NCBI GenBank assembly: GCA_902774055.1
Contig: CACYGX010000003.1
Span: forward strand, 114,751 to 178,750
DNA length: 64,000 nucleotides
Direction of reading: 5' to 3'
Source of the DNA: an uncultured Bacteroidales bacterium
Lineage (GTDB): Bacteria > Bacteroidota > Bacteroidia > Bacteroidales > Muribaculaceae
Shown here in pieces: positions 31,002-40,027 of this stretch. The notes beneath the pieces are model-generated. The model had not been told where the DNA came from. It saw nothing but the letters and a program-made list of their open reading frames with translations, and searched no databases. The position numbers were made by a program, and so were the translations under genes. Positions within the stretch are counted from its first letter, which is position 1. Every line of letters starts with the position of its first letter.

Positions 31002-32234
31002 ATGAAGAAATTATCATTACTTTTCCTGAGTGTTGCCATTGCCCTGGGTGCATCAGCAACAGTTAAATTGCAAGGCAACGCTTTTCGCCCCTTGACCAGT
31101 GCTTCACAGGCAGCCACCGTCAAGGCTCCTGAGGGCGTTGAGATCATCACCGAGCAGCCTGAAGGCGAGGTTGTGAACTACACCCGAGGCGGTGAGTTCA
31201 TGTATGTCAGCATCTACGGCTTGACGGCCGGCGAGCAGCAAGGCCGCGTTAAAGTGGTTTATGCCGAAGACGGCAAGACGGTTTATATCCAGGATCCCTT
31301 GTGCTATGCCGAGGGCACGGGCGTATGGGTTTATGGCCAGCTCAGTGACGACGGCTCGACCATCAGTGTGCCGCTGGGACAATATGTAGCCTATAACGAG
31401 GAGTACAACTACGGCCTGGTTCTGTCATGGGGAACGACCATGGCCATCGACCTGGGTGACGACCTCTACTGGCTTGACTTTTACACCGATGAGAGCGTTA
31501 CCGAGGCCATCTATGCCGTCGATTCAACCGCTGGCACCATCACGCTGCTGGGTGCCGAAGGCGATGCCAGTGCTCCTGAGCCCAGCCGATATGAGGCCAC
31601 GGGCCTGGCTGGCATTTGGGACGACGATGGCAGCATCGCTACCCTGGAATGGGGCTCTACCTGGACCCCGATGGGCGAAATCAAGCCTGCCGTTCCTGCC
31701 AACCCCGAAGCCACCGAGTTCTTTGACTGTGGTGATGATAGCGGCTTTACCCGCTTTGACTTCAACATCAACCTGGTCGACGTCGAAGGCAACCCGCTGG
31801 AGGCTGACTGCTTGACCTACAGCATCTTCACCGACGAGAACAAGTTGTTCACCTTCGACTACGACACCTATGGTGCGCGTAACGGCTTTGAAACCGACAT
31901 GACCGAGATCCCCTATGGCTACAGCGGTTATGACTTCTACCTGCGCCGCGTTTACTTCTACCGCACCAATACGGGCGACAATCCCATGTTCACATGGCGC
32001 ATCGGCATCCAGTTGAACTACACCATCGACGGCGTGACCAACAAGTCAGACATCGTTTATCTTGAGGTTTATCCCCACGACACCGCAGTCAACGAGTTTG
32101 GTGCCGACAAGAGCGTTTCGAGCGTGCGTTACTACAACGTGGCCGGTCAAGAGGTGGCTCAGCCCAGCGGACTCACCATCCAAGTGACCACCTACAGCGA
32201 CGGCACCACCAGCACCGCTAAGGTCATCAAGTAA
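31002..32234 (+). CDS. Secreted C-terminal-tail protein, paralogue of the 9834 gene product
   Basis: A 410-residue exported protein with signal peptide (MKKLSLLFLSVAIALGASA). It aligns by eye over its whole length with the second half of the 729-residue protein at 9834: VYIQDPLCYAEGTGVWVYG with VYIQNPAWW...WVKG, SVPLGQYVAYNEEYNYGLVL with TVPAGQYLSWYDEYEYGIVL, and VPANPEATEFFDCGDDSGF with VPANPTVDEWYDCGDESGF. The same C-terminal tail follows (SSVRYYNVAGQEVAQPSG). It has one copy of the domain that is doubled in the larger protein, and it uses more GGC/GAC/CTG codons than that gene. Function unknown. A strong terminator follows. Confidence 0.82.
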   Translation: MKKLSLLFLSVAIALGASATVKLQGNAFRPLTSASQAATVKAPEGVEIITEQPEGEVVNYTRGGEFMYVSIYGLTAGEQQGRVKVVYAEDGKTVYIQDPLCYAEGTGVWVYGQLSDDGSTISVPLGQYVAYNEEYNYGLVLSWGTTMAIDLGDDLYWLDFYTDESVTEAIYAVDSTAGTITLLGAEGDASAPEPSRYEATGLAGIWDDDGSIATLEWGSTWTPMGEIKPAVPANPEATEFFDCGDDSGFTRFDFNINLVDVEGNPLEADCLTYSIFTDENKLFTFDYDTYGARNGFETDMTEIPYGYSGYDFYLRRVYFYRTNTGDNPMFTWRIGIQLNYTIDGVTNKSDIVYLEVYPHDTAVNEFGADKSVSSVRYYNVAGQEVAQPSGLTIQVTTYSDGTTSTAKVIK

Positions 32235-32283
32235 CAACCCACCCGACCCCGCTACAAAACTAGCGCCGGAGGGACAAAAGCCA

Positions 32284-32330
32284 GGTGGAGCTTGAGGCAA
32301 AAAAACCCAAGCTCCACCAACTATTTTTTC
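32284..32330 (+). terminator. Rho-independent terminator after the 31002 gene
   Basis: A perfect 11-bp stem GGTGGAGCTTG (32284-32294) / CAAGCTCCACC (32308-32318) is followed by AACTATTTTTTC. Confidence 0.85.
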
Positions 32331-32384
32331 ACAGGGTCGATTTAATGCCAATTTTTCTAATTGTAACGAAGTAATAAATTCGTA

Positions 32385-32690
32385 GGCGGATTTATAGAAT
32401 CTAATTTCTTGCCAGTCAATTTTCACCCGAAGGGTGGCCTATGGATAACCCCCGATAAATCAGGCAACTGAGCAAAGCGAAGGAGGCTGATTCATCGGGG
32501 GTGTATTGAAGCGTGAGCAGTCGCTGAAGGCGACCCCTTTATCTTGGACTGGCACAATTGGAGTCGCTTCCAGCGACGGAGATAGTATTGCCCTGCCGTG
32601 GGTGATGCAAACCACTTCACTAACGCTCAGCGGTTTGCATTACCCACGGTTATTCAAATGACAGTCGCTACTTTTTCAGATAAATTCGCC
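32385..32690. repeat. 306-bp structured element with terminal inverted repeats
   Basis: The ends are GGCGGATTTAT (32385-32395) and ATAAATTCGCC (32680-32690), inverse copies with one mismatch. Inside are three strong hairpins: CCCCCGAT..ATCGGGGG with an inner ATCAG/CTGAT pair (32446-32500), GTCGCTGAAGGCGAC opposite GTCGCTTCCAGCGAC (about 32520-32580), and CCGTGGGT.ATGCAAACCA paired with GGTTTGCAT.ACCCACGG (about 32597-32648). Size and plan match the element at 2799-3102. AATTCG-type repeat fragments flank it on both sides (32340-32384 and 32691-32727). Confidence 0.7.
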
Positions 32691-32732
32691 AATAGGCATA
32701 ACTAAAATTCGTATAATTTGCATTTAAAAAAT

Positions 32733-32773
32733 AAAAAAAGGATCCCGCCTGCCCATCTCGGGTGTGGCGGGAT
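32733..32773 (-). terminator. Terminator of the glp operon
   Basis: On the minus strand ATCCCGCC pairs with GGCGGGAT (32766-32773 with 32742-32749) and is followed by CCTTTTTTTATTTTTT. It lies 107 bp after the porin gene stop at 32880 and is the only good terminator downstream of the operon. Confidence 0.75.
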
Positions 32774-32879
32774 TCTTCACTGATAGGAAAATTGATTCTA
32801 TTGAAAAATTCTATGAAATAATGGTAATCAGATGTCTTTCAAATGATTCTTCAATTGTTGTTTCGGTCTTCTGCCCTCT

Positions 32880-34223
32880 TTAGAAGGTGAACTGCACGCG
32901 GGCCTGACCCACATGGATGTTCTTGTCGTTGGGCAAGAAGGGCTTATCCAGCTTGTGGAAGGTGTAGTCGAGCATGCACAGGACATAGCGGTTGAACGCA
33001 TAGTTCAGACCCAGGGTCACACTGTGGATGTCACCACCGCCAACGCTGGTAGCGCCGGTACCGGGCCAATCCTCCATGTAGCCATTGGCATAGTAATGAC
33101 CACGGCCAGCATTGTAGTACTCACCCTTGGTGAGGTCGTTCAGGGCAGTGTAGTTGTAGCGGGCTACGAGCTCGAGCGACTTGCCGTCAAGACCACCGAG
33201 CAGGCCTTCCTGCCTGTTGTACTTGTAGCCATTGCCCAGGAGCTGTACGCCAGCCTCTACATAAGCACCATAGAACTTATTGTTCTTCAGCTTGTTGGCG
33301 GTCTCCCACCAGTCGATGTCACCCCAACCGTCAATGTTGTTCTGGGCATCGATGTAGAGCGAGTAGCTGTCGCGCTTCTTGCTAACGGTCTTGTAGAAGA
33401 ACTCACCACGGGCAAAGAACTTGTCGTTGTGGTAGAGGGCCTCAGCACCCAAGTTGAACACGTTGTTAGCCCAATCGAGGTCGGCGTTCATGAACTGCTC
33501 ATCCTCGTCAACAAAGGTTTCAAGGCTCTGGCCCAGGTGGAGGGTCTTCTTGAGCACGTTGTTATAAACCGTGCCACCACCCAGATGGGCAAAACGGGCG
33601 CTCACACCCACATGCAGGGTCTGATTGTCGTCATAAACGGGACGGAACAAGTAGCGGCCAGATACGACTACACCATTGAAGCCTGCCTCAATCTTGTTGT
33701 AGGCGTTCTCGGTGAACACACCCTGATAGGCCATGAAACGGTCACTGTTGTACTTGTAGCTGATACCCAGCTCACGGCCTTCACCCAGAGCGTAGGAAGA
33801 ACCGGGACGGCTGATGAAGTGGTAGCTACCCAGCGAGGTGTTGCGGGCCATAGAACCGGCGGGGTCATTGTAGTAACCCACCTTCACGGCATGGGTATTG
33901 TCGTTGTTGTCATAGTGGCTGTACTGCAAGAAGATGTTCTTCTGTGAGAACTTGCCGCCACCAAAACCGAAGTCGGCATAGAAATACCAGTCCTTGTAGG
34001 TCATCGAGGTGCGGATGCGGGCATCGGTAATCGAAGCGCCGCTCTGCAGCGGGGTGAAATCACTGTGATAATAAGCAGCATCGGCCATCATACGGGCACC
34101 CACGGTGAACTTCACTTCCTTCTCAGCGTTCTCGAGCTCCAGGGTGGGATCGGTGTCGAAGTCCTGGGCTGCAGCGGTCAGAGCGAAGACTGCCAAAAAT
34201 GGCATCAAGATATATTTTTTCAT
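32880..34223 (-). CDS. Phosphate-selective porin-like outer-membrane protein (porin O/P family)
   Basis: A 447-residue outer-membrane barrel with signal peptide (ending LTAAAQDF, residue 20). It has the N-terminal GARMMADAAYYHSD and DARIRTSMTYKDWYFYADFG segments of the OprO/OprP-like family, with many alternating strands and a terminal Phe (GQARVQFTF). OprP-type pores favour phosphate or polyphosphate. Placement as the last gene of the glycerophosphodiester/G3P operon, 51 bp after the GDPD gene, suggests that here it lets glycerophosphodiesters or G3P cross the outer membrane (inference). Confidence 0.87.
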   Translation of the reverse strand: MKKYILMPFLAVFALTAAAQDFDTDPTLELENAEKEVKFTVGARMMADAAYYHSDFTPLQSGASITDARIRTSMTYKDWYFYADFGFGGGKFSQKNIFLQYSHYDNNDNTHAVKVGYYNDPAGSMARNTSLGSYHFISRPGSSYALGEGRELGISYKYNSDRFMAYQGVFTENAYNKIEAGFNGVVVSGRYLFRPVYDDNQTLHVGVSARFAHLGGGTVYNNVLKKTLHLGQSLETFVDEDEQFMNADLDWANNVFNLGAEALYHNDKFFARGEFFYKTVSKKRDSYSLYIDAQNNIDGWGDIDWWETANKLKNNKFYGAYVEAGVQLLGNGYKYNRQEGLLGGLDGKSLELVARYNYTALNDLTKGEYYNAGRGHYYANGYMEDWPGTGATSVGGGDIHSVTLGLNYAFNRYVLCMLDYTFHKLDKPFLPNDKNIHVGQARVQFTF

Positions 34224-34274
34224 ATTATATAATGTCGTATTAATGTTGTTAATGTTTATTACACCGGTTGCTCA

Positions 34275-35897
34275 TTAGTAACCCAGACGCTCGAGGGTGG
34301 CAACTGCATCGGGAACGGTGACGTTGGCCTGAGAGTTGTCATACTTCTGTCCAGCGTGGAAGGGGTTGGGAAGCTGGGCGTTACCACGGAAACCGTTCTC
34401 AATCATGTAGCGCAGCGACATCTCGGTGCGGTTGGTGAAGAAACCGTCCATGTAAACGGGCACGCTGCTGGGATAACCGCTGGTGCAGTAAGGCGTAGCG
34501 GGGATCTCAAGACGGAGCAAGTCGTCGAACTCGGTTGCCCAACCATAGTTGTAGTAACCCATGTACTTGGTCATCTGAGCCCAGCTGTCGAAGCTGTAAG
34601 GATGGTTGATCATCTGTGCGCGGCGAATCATGTAAGCCTGCCAGGGAGCGTTCATCTCGGGATAGTTGTTGGGAGCGCCACTGATGGCCGGACCGATGAT
34701 GTGTGCGCCATTGTCCTGTGCCCACTTGATGAAGGCAGCGTAACCGGTGGGGGTGTCATAGGCGATATCGGTAGCATAGGCGGGCTCACTGATCCACAAC
34801 AGGTAGCACATGGGGATGCGACCCTTGAAGACGTCGTTGGCACGACGCAGTGCGTCAAACGAGAAGGTCTGCAGGATGACACGGCCGCGGGTATTGCCCA
34901 CGTTCACCTTGCCGTTCTTGTAGAAGGGCTGATCACCGGGATCGTTGGTGATGATGTTCCAGCCCTGCTCGGCCAGCACGTCATACACGCGCTGCTCCAT
35001 GTTGCCGGGGTTCAGCCAGCTCTCCTTGAACTCGACATAGATGCCGGGACGGTTGCCGGTGTCCTCGGGGTCGGCCTCGTAAGCGTTAGCGAAGTCGTAC
35101 TCGATGAAGTCCATATACTTGGCATTGTACTGACCCTTGGCCTTGATGGCATCATAGATCTGCTGCAGGGTCATGCCACGGTACTCGTCCTTTACCTTAT
35201 AGGTGAGCACGCGACGGCCCTCGGCGTCACGCACCAGGCGCTTACCCTGGGCATAGGCAATCTGGTCCTGGATAGCGCTGATATACAAACCATTGCTATA
35301 CACGATCTTGCCATTCTCAAAGCGGCCGTTCTCGGTAGCGCTGAAGGTGGGACGGGCCTGCTCCAGCGAGCTCTCATTGAACCAGCTACCGGCATCGAGC
35401 ATGAGCAGCTCGGCATAGTAGTAGCTCAAGGTGTAGAAGGGACGGAAGGCGGCGATGTCACGGCCATACTGTGCCAGAGCGTCCTCGCGCGAGAAGCCCA
35501 GGCTCATGTAGAAGTCAACACGGCTGGCAGGAACTGTCTCGCTGAACACGTTCTCGATGTTGGTCGTGCGCTTCAGGTTCTCATCGTGATTGGCAAGCAC
35601 GATACCGTCCTTGGTGCACTGTACGTCACTCTCCAGATAGTCGGCACCCATCTCACGGGCCCAGCGCCACGATGCCTCGGTCTCCTCGGGGGCCCAGAAG
35701 GTGGAGCCGCGGTGTGCGATAACCGCATACAAGGGCACATAGTCACGAACTTTGGCCAGTTCGGAGTTCAGCACTTGAACCTCGACGCGCTTGGCATCAA
35801 GCTTCTCATTGGTGAACTGCTGTTCTTCCTCACATGAGGTGAAGGTTGCGAGCACAACGGCGCTCAACAAACCTACTCTAACGAGATTTTTAAGCAT
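34275..35897 (-). CDS. glpQ: Glycerophosphodiester phosphodiesterase lipoprotein
   Basis: A 540-residue lipoprotein (signal ending LATFTSCEEEQ) with the GDPD TIM barrel that releases glycerol-3-phosphate from deacylated phospholipids. Catalytic residues are visible: HRG in VIAHRGSTFWAPEET, Glu and Asp in YLESDVQCTKDG, and His in LANHDENLKRTT. The usual PENT after HRG is PEET here. Between residues about 115 and 270 an insert rich in Tyr and Asn makes the protein longer than E. coli GlpQ (358 residues). It lies between the G3P transporter gene and the porin gene, which fits surface or periplasmic supply of G3P to GlpT. Confidence 0.9.
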   Translation of the reverse strand: MLKNLVRVGLLSAVVLATFTSCEEEQQFTNEKLDAKRVEVQVLNSELAKVRDYVPLYAVIAHRGSTFWAPEETEASWRWAREMGADYLESDVQCTKDGIVLANHDENLKRTTNIENVFSETVPASRVDFYMSLGFSREDALAQYGRDIAAFRPFYTLSYYYAELLMLDAGSWFNESSLEQARPTFSATENGRFENGKIVYSNGLYISAIQDQIAYAQGKRLVRDAEGRRVLTYKVKDEYRGMTLQQIYDAIKAKGQYNAKYMDFIEYDFANAYEADPEDTGNRPGIYVEFKESWLNPGNMEQRVYDVLAEQGWNIITNDPGDQPFYKNGKVNVGNTRGRVILQTFSFDALRRANDVFKGRIPMCYLLWISEPAYATDIAYDTPTGYAAFIKWAQDNGAHIIGPAISGAPNNYPEMNAPWQAYMIRRAQMINHPYSFDSWAQMTKYMGYYNYGWATEFDDLLRLEIPATPYCTSGYPSSVPVYMDGFFTNRTEMSLRYMIENGFRGNAQLPNPFHAGQKYDNSQANVTVPDAVATLERLGY

Positions 35898-35945
35898 AAG
35901 TTAATCTAATTTAAAATGAATAATTATTGTTCTAGTCTATTTTGA

Positions 35946-37367
35946 TTATTTCTCAATTTTTTCGCCCTTACGGTCGGCAACCAGGTACTGCTCCTCCTTA
36001 TAGGTCAACGCCATGAAGAAGATGGCGCCCACACAGCCCACAATGAGCAGGATGAACGGCATATCCCAGCCGCCGGTGCTCTCGGCAACATAACCGAGCA
36101 CGGTGTTGGCCAGGATGGCGGTACCCAGCACATAGCCCATGAAACCTGTCAGACCAGCGGCGGTGCCGGCGGCATTCTTCGGGGCAAGGTCAAGGGCCTG
36201 CACACCGATGAGCATCACGGGGCCATAAATCAGGAAGCCGATGGCAATCAGACAGCCAAGGACGATACTCAGGTTGGTCATGTTCTGCCAGTAGATGACG
36301 ATGGCCACGATGATGAGGGCCATGAAAATCATGGTGGGCAGCGCGCGACGGCCGTTGAAGACCTTATCACTCAACCAGCCGCAGAAGATTGTGCCGGGAA
36401 TAGCGGCAATCTCATAGGCAAAGTAAGCCCAACCGGCATTCTTGATGTCAACGCCCTGCTCGCTCAGGATGGTAGGGGCCCAGTCCAGACAGCCATAGCG
36501 CACCATGTAGATAAAGGAGTTGGCCAGCGCGATGTACCACAAGAACTTGTTGGAAAGCACAGTGCGGAAGATTTCCTTCACGCTCAGCGACTGCTCACTC
36601 TTCTTCTCGTCATAGTTCTTGGAGGCACTACCGCTCCACTTCTCAATCGAGGGAAGTCCACACGACTGGGGGGTGTCACGGATAAGGACGTAGGCGATAA
36701 TCGCAATCAAGATAGCCACAGCAGCGGGGAAGGCATAGGTACCGATGAGGAAGTACATCTTCTCGTCGTTACCATAGAACCAAGAGCCGAACCACATCGC
36801 GCCATAGGCCGCCATGGGGCCGACAAGAGCGCCACCCACGTTGTGGGCACAGTTCCACACGCTCATCCAGGTGCCACGCTCCTTGATAGAGAACCAGCGC
36901 GTCATCACGCGTCCGCACGGAGGCCAGCCCATACCCTGGAACCAACCCACGAGGAAGTTGAAGGCACCCATCAAGAAGACGGCAAGTCCCCTGCGCTCGG
37001 GATGTCCGATGGGGTCAAGCAGCGTGATGGGAACCATCATGAACAACATGGCGATAGCCGACAGCACCAAGCCCAACGGCAGGAAACGACGGGCATTGCT
37101 GCGGTCGCTCACGCTTGCCATGACGAACTTGGAGAAGCCATAGGCCACGGCATTCATCGCCAGGGCGGTTCCCAGCATGCCCTTGGTGAAGCCGAAGGGT
37201 TCGAGCATAGGAATTGCCATGGAGAAATTCTTTCTCACCAAGTAGAAGCCGGCATAACCGATAAAGATGCCGATAAAGACTTGCCAACGCAGCCTCTTGT
37301 ACTTGGCATCGGCCTCGGGGCCGGTCTGCTCCGGCTTATAGGCCGGGGGAGCTAAAAAACTTGCCAT
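35946..37367 (-). CDS. glpT: Glycerol-3-phosphate transporter (MFS, organophosphate:phosphate antiporter)
   Basis: A 473-residue twelve-helix major facilitator of the OPA family, exchanging external G3P for phosphate. The N-terminal half reads YKRLRWQVFIGIFIGYAGFY then LVRKNFSMAIPML, the typical GlpT start in which the first Arg pair binds phosphate. SVSDRSNARRFLPLGL is the conserved loop between helices 2 and 3, and WFQGMGWPPCGRVMTRWFS matches GlpT's PCxRxxxxWF motif. A short hydrophilic N-terminal tail and a longer central loop (about 225-260) are present. It lies between glpC and the phosphodiesterase gene. Confidence 0.94.
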   Translation of the reverse strand: MASFLAPPAYKPEQTGPEADAKYKRLRWQVFIGIFIGYAGFYLVRKNFSMAIPMLEPFGFTKGMLGTALAMNAVAYGFSKFVMASVSDRSNARRFLPLGLVLSAIAMLFMMVPITLLDPIGHPERRGLAVFLMGAFNFLVGWFQGMGWPPCGRVMTRWFSIKERGTWMSVWNCAHNVGGALVGPMAAYGAMWFGSWFYGNDEKMYFLIGTYAFPAAVAILIAIIAYVLIRDTPQSCGLPSIEKWSGSASKNYDEKKSEQSLSVKEIFRTVLSNKFLWYIALANSFIYMVRYGCLDWAPTILSEQGVDIKNAGWAYFAYEIAAIPGTIFCGWLSDKVFNGRRALPTMIFMALIIVAIVIYWQNMTNLSIVLGCLIAIGFLIYGPVMLIGVQALDLAPKNAAGTAAGLTGFMGYVLGTAILANTVLGYVAESTGGWDMPFILLIVGCVGAIFFMALTYKEEQYLVADRKGEKIEK

Positions 37368-37424
37368 AATTTCTTTTGAAGTTTTAAGTGTTTAAGATGT
37401 TAGTTTATGTGATATGTGATTGTG

Positions 37425-38684
37425 TTATAGTCCGTTTGCCTGGCGGGTGGCTTCCACATCGAGGGCATCGGCAAGGATGCTGATGGGATTTTCGACAGGC
37501 AGCCCCGTTGACATCTCGATCTGCCACTTGCAGGTCTCGCAGTCGGTAGCCACAGCCTCGACCTGGGCGTCGGCAATGTGCTTGAACAGCACCGAACCGA
37601 TGGCCTGGGAGCGCTCGTAGTTCTCCTTCTTGAAGCCATAGGTGCCCGAGATGCCGCAGCACTCCTGCTCCAGCTCCTGGAGGTCCAGTCCCGGTATCAT
37701 GCGCAGCAACTCGATGCTGTACAGTTGCCAGCCCATGCGCTGCATGTGGCAGGCGGTGTGATAAGCGATGCGGCGCTGATAGTCCTTCTTGAAGACCAGT
37801 TTCACTTTTTCCTCATCTATCAGGCGATAGATAAATCGCGTGGCGAGCATGATGTTGTCGCGCACGTCGCGGGTGTCGATACCCAGTATCGCGGGATACT
37901 CGTCACGCAGGTTGAAGGTGCAACTCGAACTGGTGGTGAGCACAGTGCGGTGATCGGTGTTGACGGTCTGGCGGATGCTGGCTGCATTGACACGTCCCTG
38001 ACGCTTAGCCTGCTTGTACAAGCCGTTGGCAATCAGGGCGACGCCGCAGCACTGCTCCTTGTCGAGCAGGTGCACGCCATATCCCATGGCATTCATCAAC
38101 TTGACAAGGTCTTGACCCAATTTGGGAAAATTGTAGTTCACATAGCAGCCATGGAAGTAGCTGACGTGCTTGGGATAAGCATCCTGTCTGCTCTGGGCAT
38201 GGCGCTTGAACCAGGTCTCGAACTTGGTGCGGCTGTAGGCGGGGAACGTGCGGTGCTTATCGATGGCCATCACGCTATGCATCACCAGTTTGGTGGGCGC
38301 GAGGCCCAGGGTGGCATTGGCCAGGGGGGCTACCTTGTTAGCCACCATACCTAGCAGGTCGGTGTTGGCGAGCATGGTGTCGCGCAGGCTGGCACGCTTA
38401 CCCTCACCTGCCTTCATGCGGGCGCTCTGGATGATATCGGCGATGTGCACACCGCTAGGACAAGCCACCTCGCAGCGCTTGCAGTTCAAGCACAACTTGA
38501 GCATCTTGTCATAATAAGCAGGGTCCTTCAAGCGATAACGCTCTCCATCGGGACCGGCCTGTTTGGGACCGGGATAATCGGTCGTCACAGCGGCAACCGG
38601 GCACACCGTGGTGCAAATCGAGCACTTGGTGCATTGCTCAAAGTTGTTCTCGCTGATGTTGCAGATTTGCATCTTGTCAGCCAT
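37425..38684 (-). CDS. glpC: Anaerobic glycerol-3-phosphate dehydrogenase, iron-sulfur subunit C
   Basis: A 419-residue protein that anchors the anaerobic G3P dehydrogenase and passes electrons to menaquinone. Two 4Fe-4S clusters are marked by CTKCSICTTVCP (near residue 18) and CLNCKRCEVACP (near 69). Two cysteine-rich CCG domains follow: HGCYVNYNFPKLG with EQCCGVALIA, and HTACHMQRMGWQ with QECCGISGTYG. There is no membrane helix, as in other GlpC proteins. It sits 101 bp after glpB, the widest gap inside the operon. Confidence 0.94.
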   Translation of the reverse strand: MADKMQICNISENNFEQCTKCSICTTVCPVAAVTTDYPGPKQAGPDGERYRLKDPAYYDKMLKLCLNCKRCEVACPSGVHIADIIQSARMKAGEGKRASLRDTMLANTDLLGMVANKVAPLANATLGLAPTKLVMHSVMAIDKHRTFPAYSRTKFETWFKRHAQSRQDAYPKHVSYFHGCYVNYNFPKLGQDLVKLMNAMGYGVHLLDKEQCCGVALIANGLYKQAKRQGRVNAASIRQTVNTDHRTVLTTSSSCTFNLRDEYPAILGIDTRDVRDNIMLATRFIYRLIDEEKVKLVFKKDYQRRIAYHTACHMQRMGWQLYSIELLRMIPGLDLQELEQECCGISGTYGFKKENYERSQAIGSVLFKHIADAQVEAVATDCETCKWQIEMSTGLPVENPISILADALDVEATRQANGL

Positions 38685-38785
38685 AATATCCCCTTAAAAA
38701 ATCATCAATCAAATCGTTATCTATCTATATCTATATCTTATTGCGAAGCCTTATAAGAGACTTCAACAGTCTTGGCGTCAAGCGG

Positions 38786-40027
38786 TTATTTGGTGGCTAG
38801 GATGGATTGGGCAGCGGCAAGTGCCGTCAGCAGCGACACGCCAGTGCCGTCACCCATCTTGATGGCATCATGACCACTCAGCACCGAGCCGATGGCGCGC
38901 AGGTTCTGTATGGGTTTGCCCTGTTTGAGGCAATGCAGCCCGGCGTCGGTCTTGACGCCGTAGCGCGAATAGGCCTGCGGCTCCAGCACGCCGAAGCGGG
39001 TCCACTGCTCGCGGTCGGCATCGGCATCGACATCAAGGTCCAGGATGGGTTCATACACACGTCCATAATCGGCTACCAGACCCTTGCTGACGAATGAGCC
39101 CGTGGCGAGCACGAAGTTATCGGCCCGCAAGGGCATGTCGCCCAACTTGGCGGTGGTGACGCTGGTCAAGCGGTCGCCCTCGAGGGTGCCACTCACGACG
39201 GTATCGCCCATGAGGTAGTTTCCGCCCAGCATCCTGAAGTAGTGACGCAGCAAGGCCTGCATCCTGTTGCCCGACACAGCGGGCGGCAGGGTTGCGACAA
39301 GACGCAGGGGCTTCTTGACCATCGACTTCAGTGTTTGGATGACGTCCTCGTCGGCCAGCACACTGGGGAACAGCACCATATCGGCATCTGCCGCAAGGCG
39401 GTTGATTTCGTCGGCCACACGCTGCAACGAGGCGTTGCTCACGAGGCGCTTGGCCAGGCTGTTGGCACGCATCTCGCTGGGGCTGCGGCGCAGCGCCGTG
39501 ATTTCGTCGGTGGTGAACTCCAACTTGTCCACCTCAAAGCCTAGACCCTTCAAGCCCTCGGCCAGCATGCCGTTAGGCTGGTCAAAGAAACCACGGATGC
39601 ACATCAGCGCCAGGCGCTTGCAGGGCAGTTCGCCCAGGGAATCGATACTGAAGTGGCTACTTAAGGTCAACCAGGCGGGCTTGGCGACGCCAATGGGCGT
39701 AATGCGCCAGTGGTTAGCGTCAGCTTTGCCTTCCATCACGATACCGGCATCGGTCAGCAACGAGTGGGCCTCACTCGCCAGTTCACTGATGCGGTCGGCA
39801 CCCAGTTTGCTATAAGGATGCTCAGCGGGCAATGCGGCGATGGCCTCGAGCGGCGAAGTGACCGCCTTGCCGTCCACACATCCCAACAGCTCCATCGAGC
39901 CGCCATTAAAGAGCAGTGTACTCTGGCCACTGGCCACGATAGCGACACGCTGGCCACGCTTGGCGAGAGCGATGCCGCAGGTGAGGGCACTCAGGCCTCC
40001 TCCCATGATTACAGTGTCCATTCTCAT
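38786..40027 (-). CDS. glpB: Anaerobic glycerol-3-phosphate dehydrogenase subunit B
   Basis: A 413-residue flavoprotein subunit with the N-terminal dinucleotide fold VIMGGGLSALTCGIALAKRG at residues 7-26, and near the C-terminus RAIGSVLSGHDAIKMGDGTG, matching the FAD-binding end of GlpB. Together with GlpA and GlpC it forms the anaerobic G3P dehydrogenase that oxidises G3P to dihydroxyacetone phosphate at the inner membrane. The start codon overlaps the glpA stop by 4 nt, indicating translational coupling. Length agrees with E. coli GlpB (419). Confidence 0.93.
   Translation of the reverse strand: MRMDTVIMGGGLSALTCGIALAKRGQRVAIVASGQSTLLFNGGSMELLGCVDGKAVTSPLEAIAALPAEHPYSKLGADRISELASEAHSLLTDAGIVMEGKADANHWRITPIGVAKPAWLTLSSHFSIDSLGELPCKRLALMCIRGFFDQPNGMLAEGLKGLGFEVDKLEFTTDEITALRRSPSEMRANSLAKRLVSNASLQRVADEINRLAADADMVLFPSVLADEDVIQTLKSMVKKPLRLVATLPPAVSGNRMQALLRHYFRMLGGNYLMGDTVVSGTLEGDRLTSVTTAKLGDMPLRADNFVLATGSFVSKGLVADYGRVYEPILDLDVDADADREQWTRFGVLEPQAYSRYGVKTDAGLHCLKQGKPIQNLRAIGSVLSGHDAIKMGDGTGVSLLTALAAAQSILATK

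Noticed and set aside
32913-33947. A 344-codon frame opposite the porin gene
   Set aside because: Shadow of the porin, which has signal peptide, strands and terminal Phe.
34356-35837. A 493-codon open frame on the plus strand opposite the GDPD gene
   Set aside because: It is antisense to a gene with clear catalytic motifs; its translation is rich in Val, Gly, His and Leu without domains, as expected for the complement of GC-biased codons.
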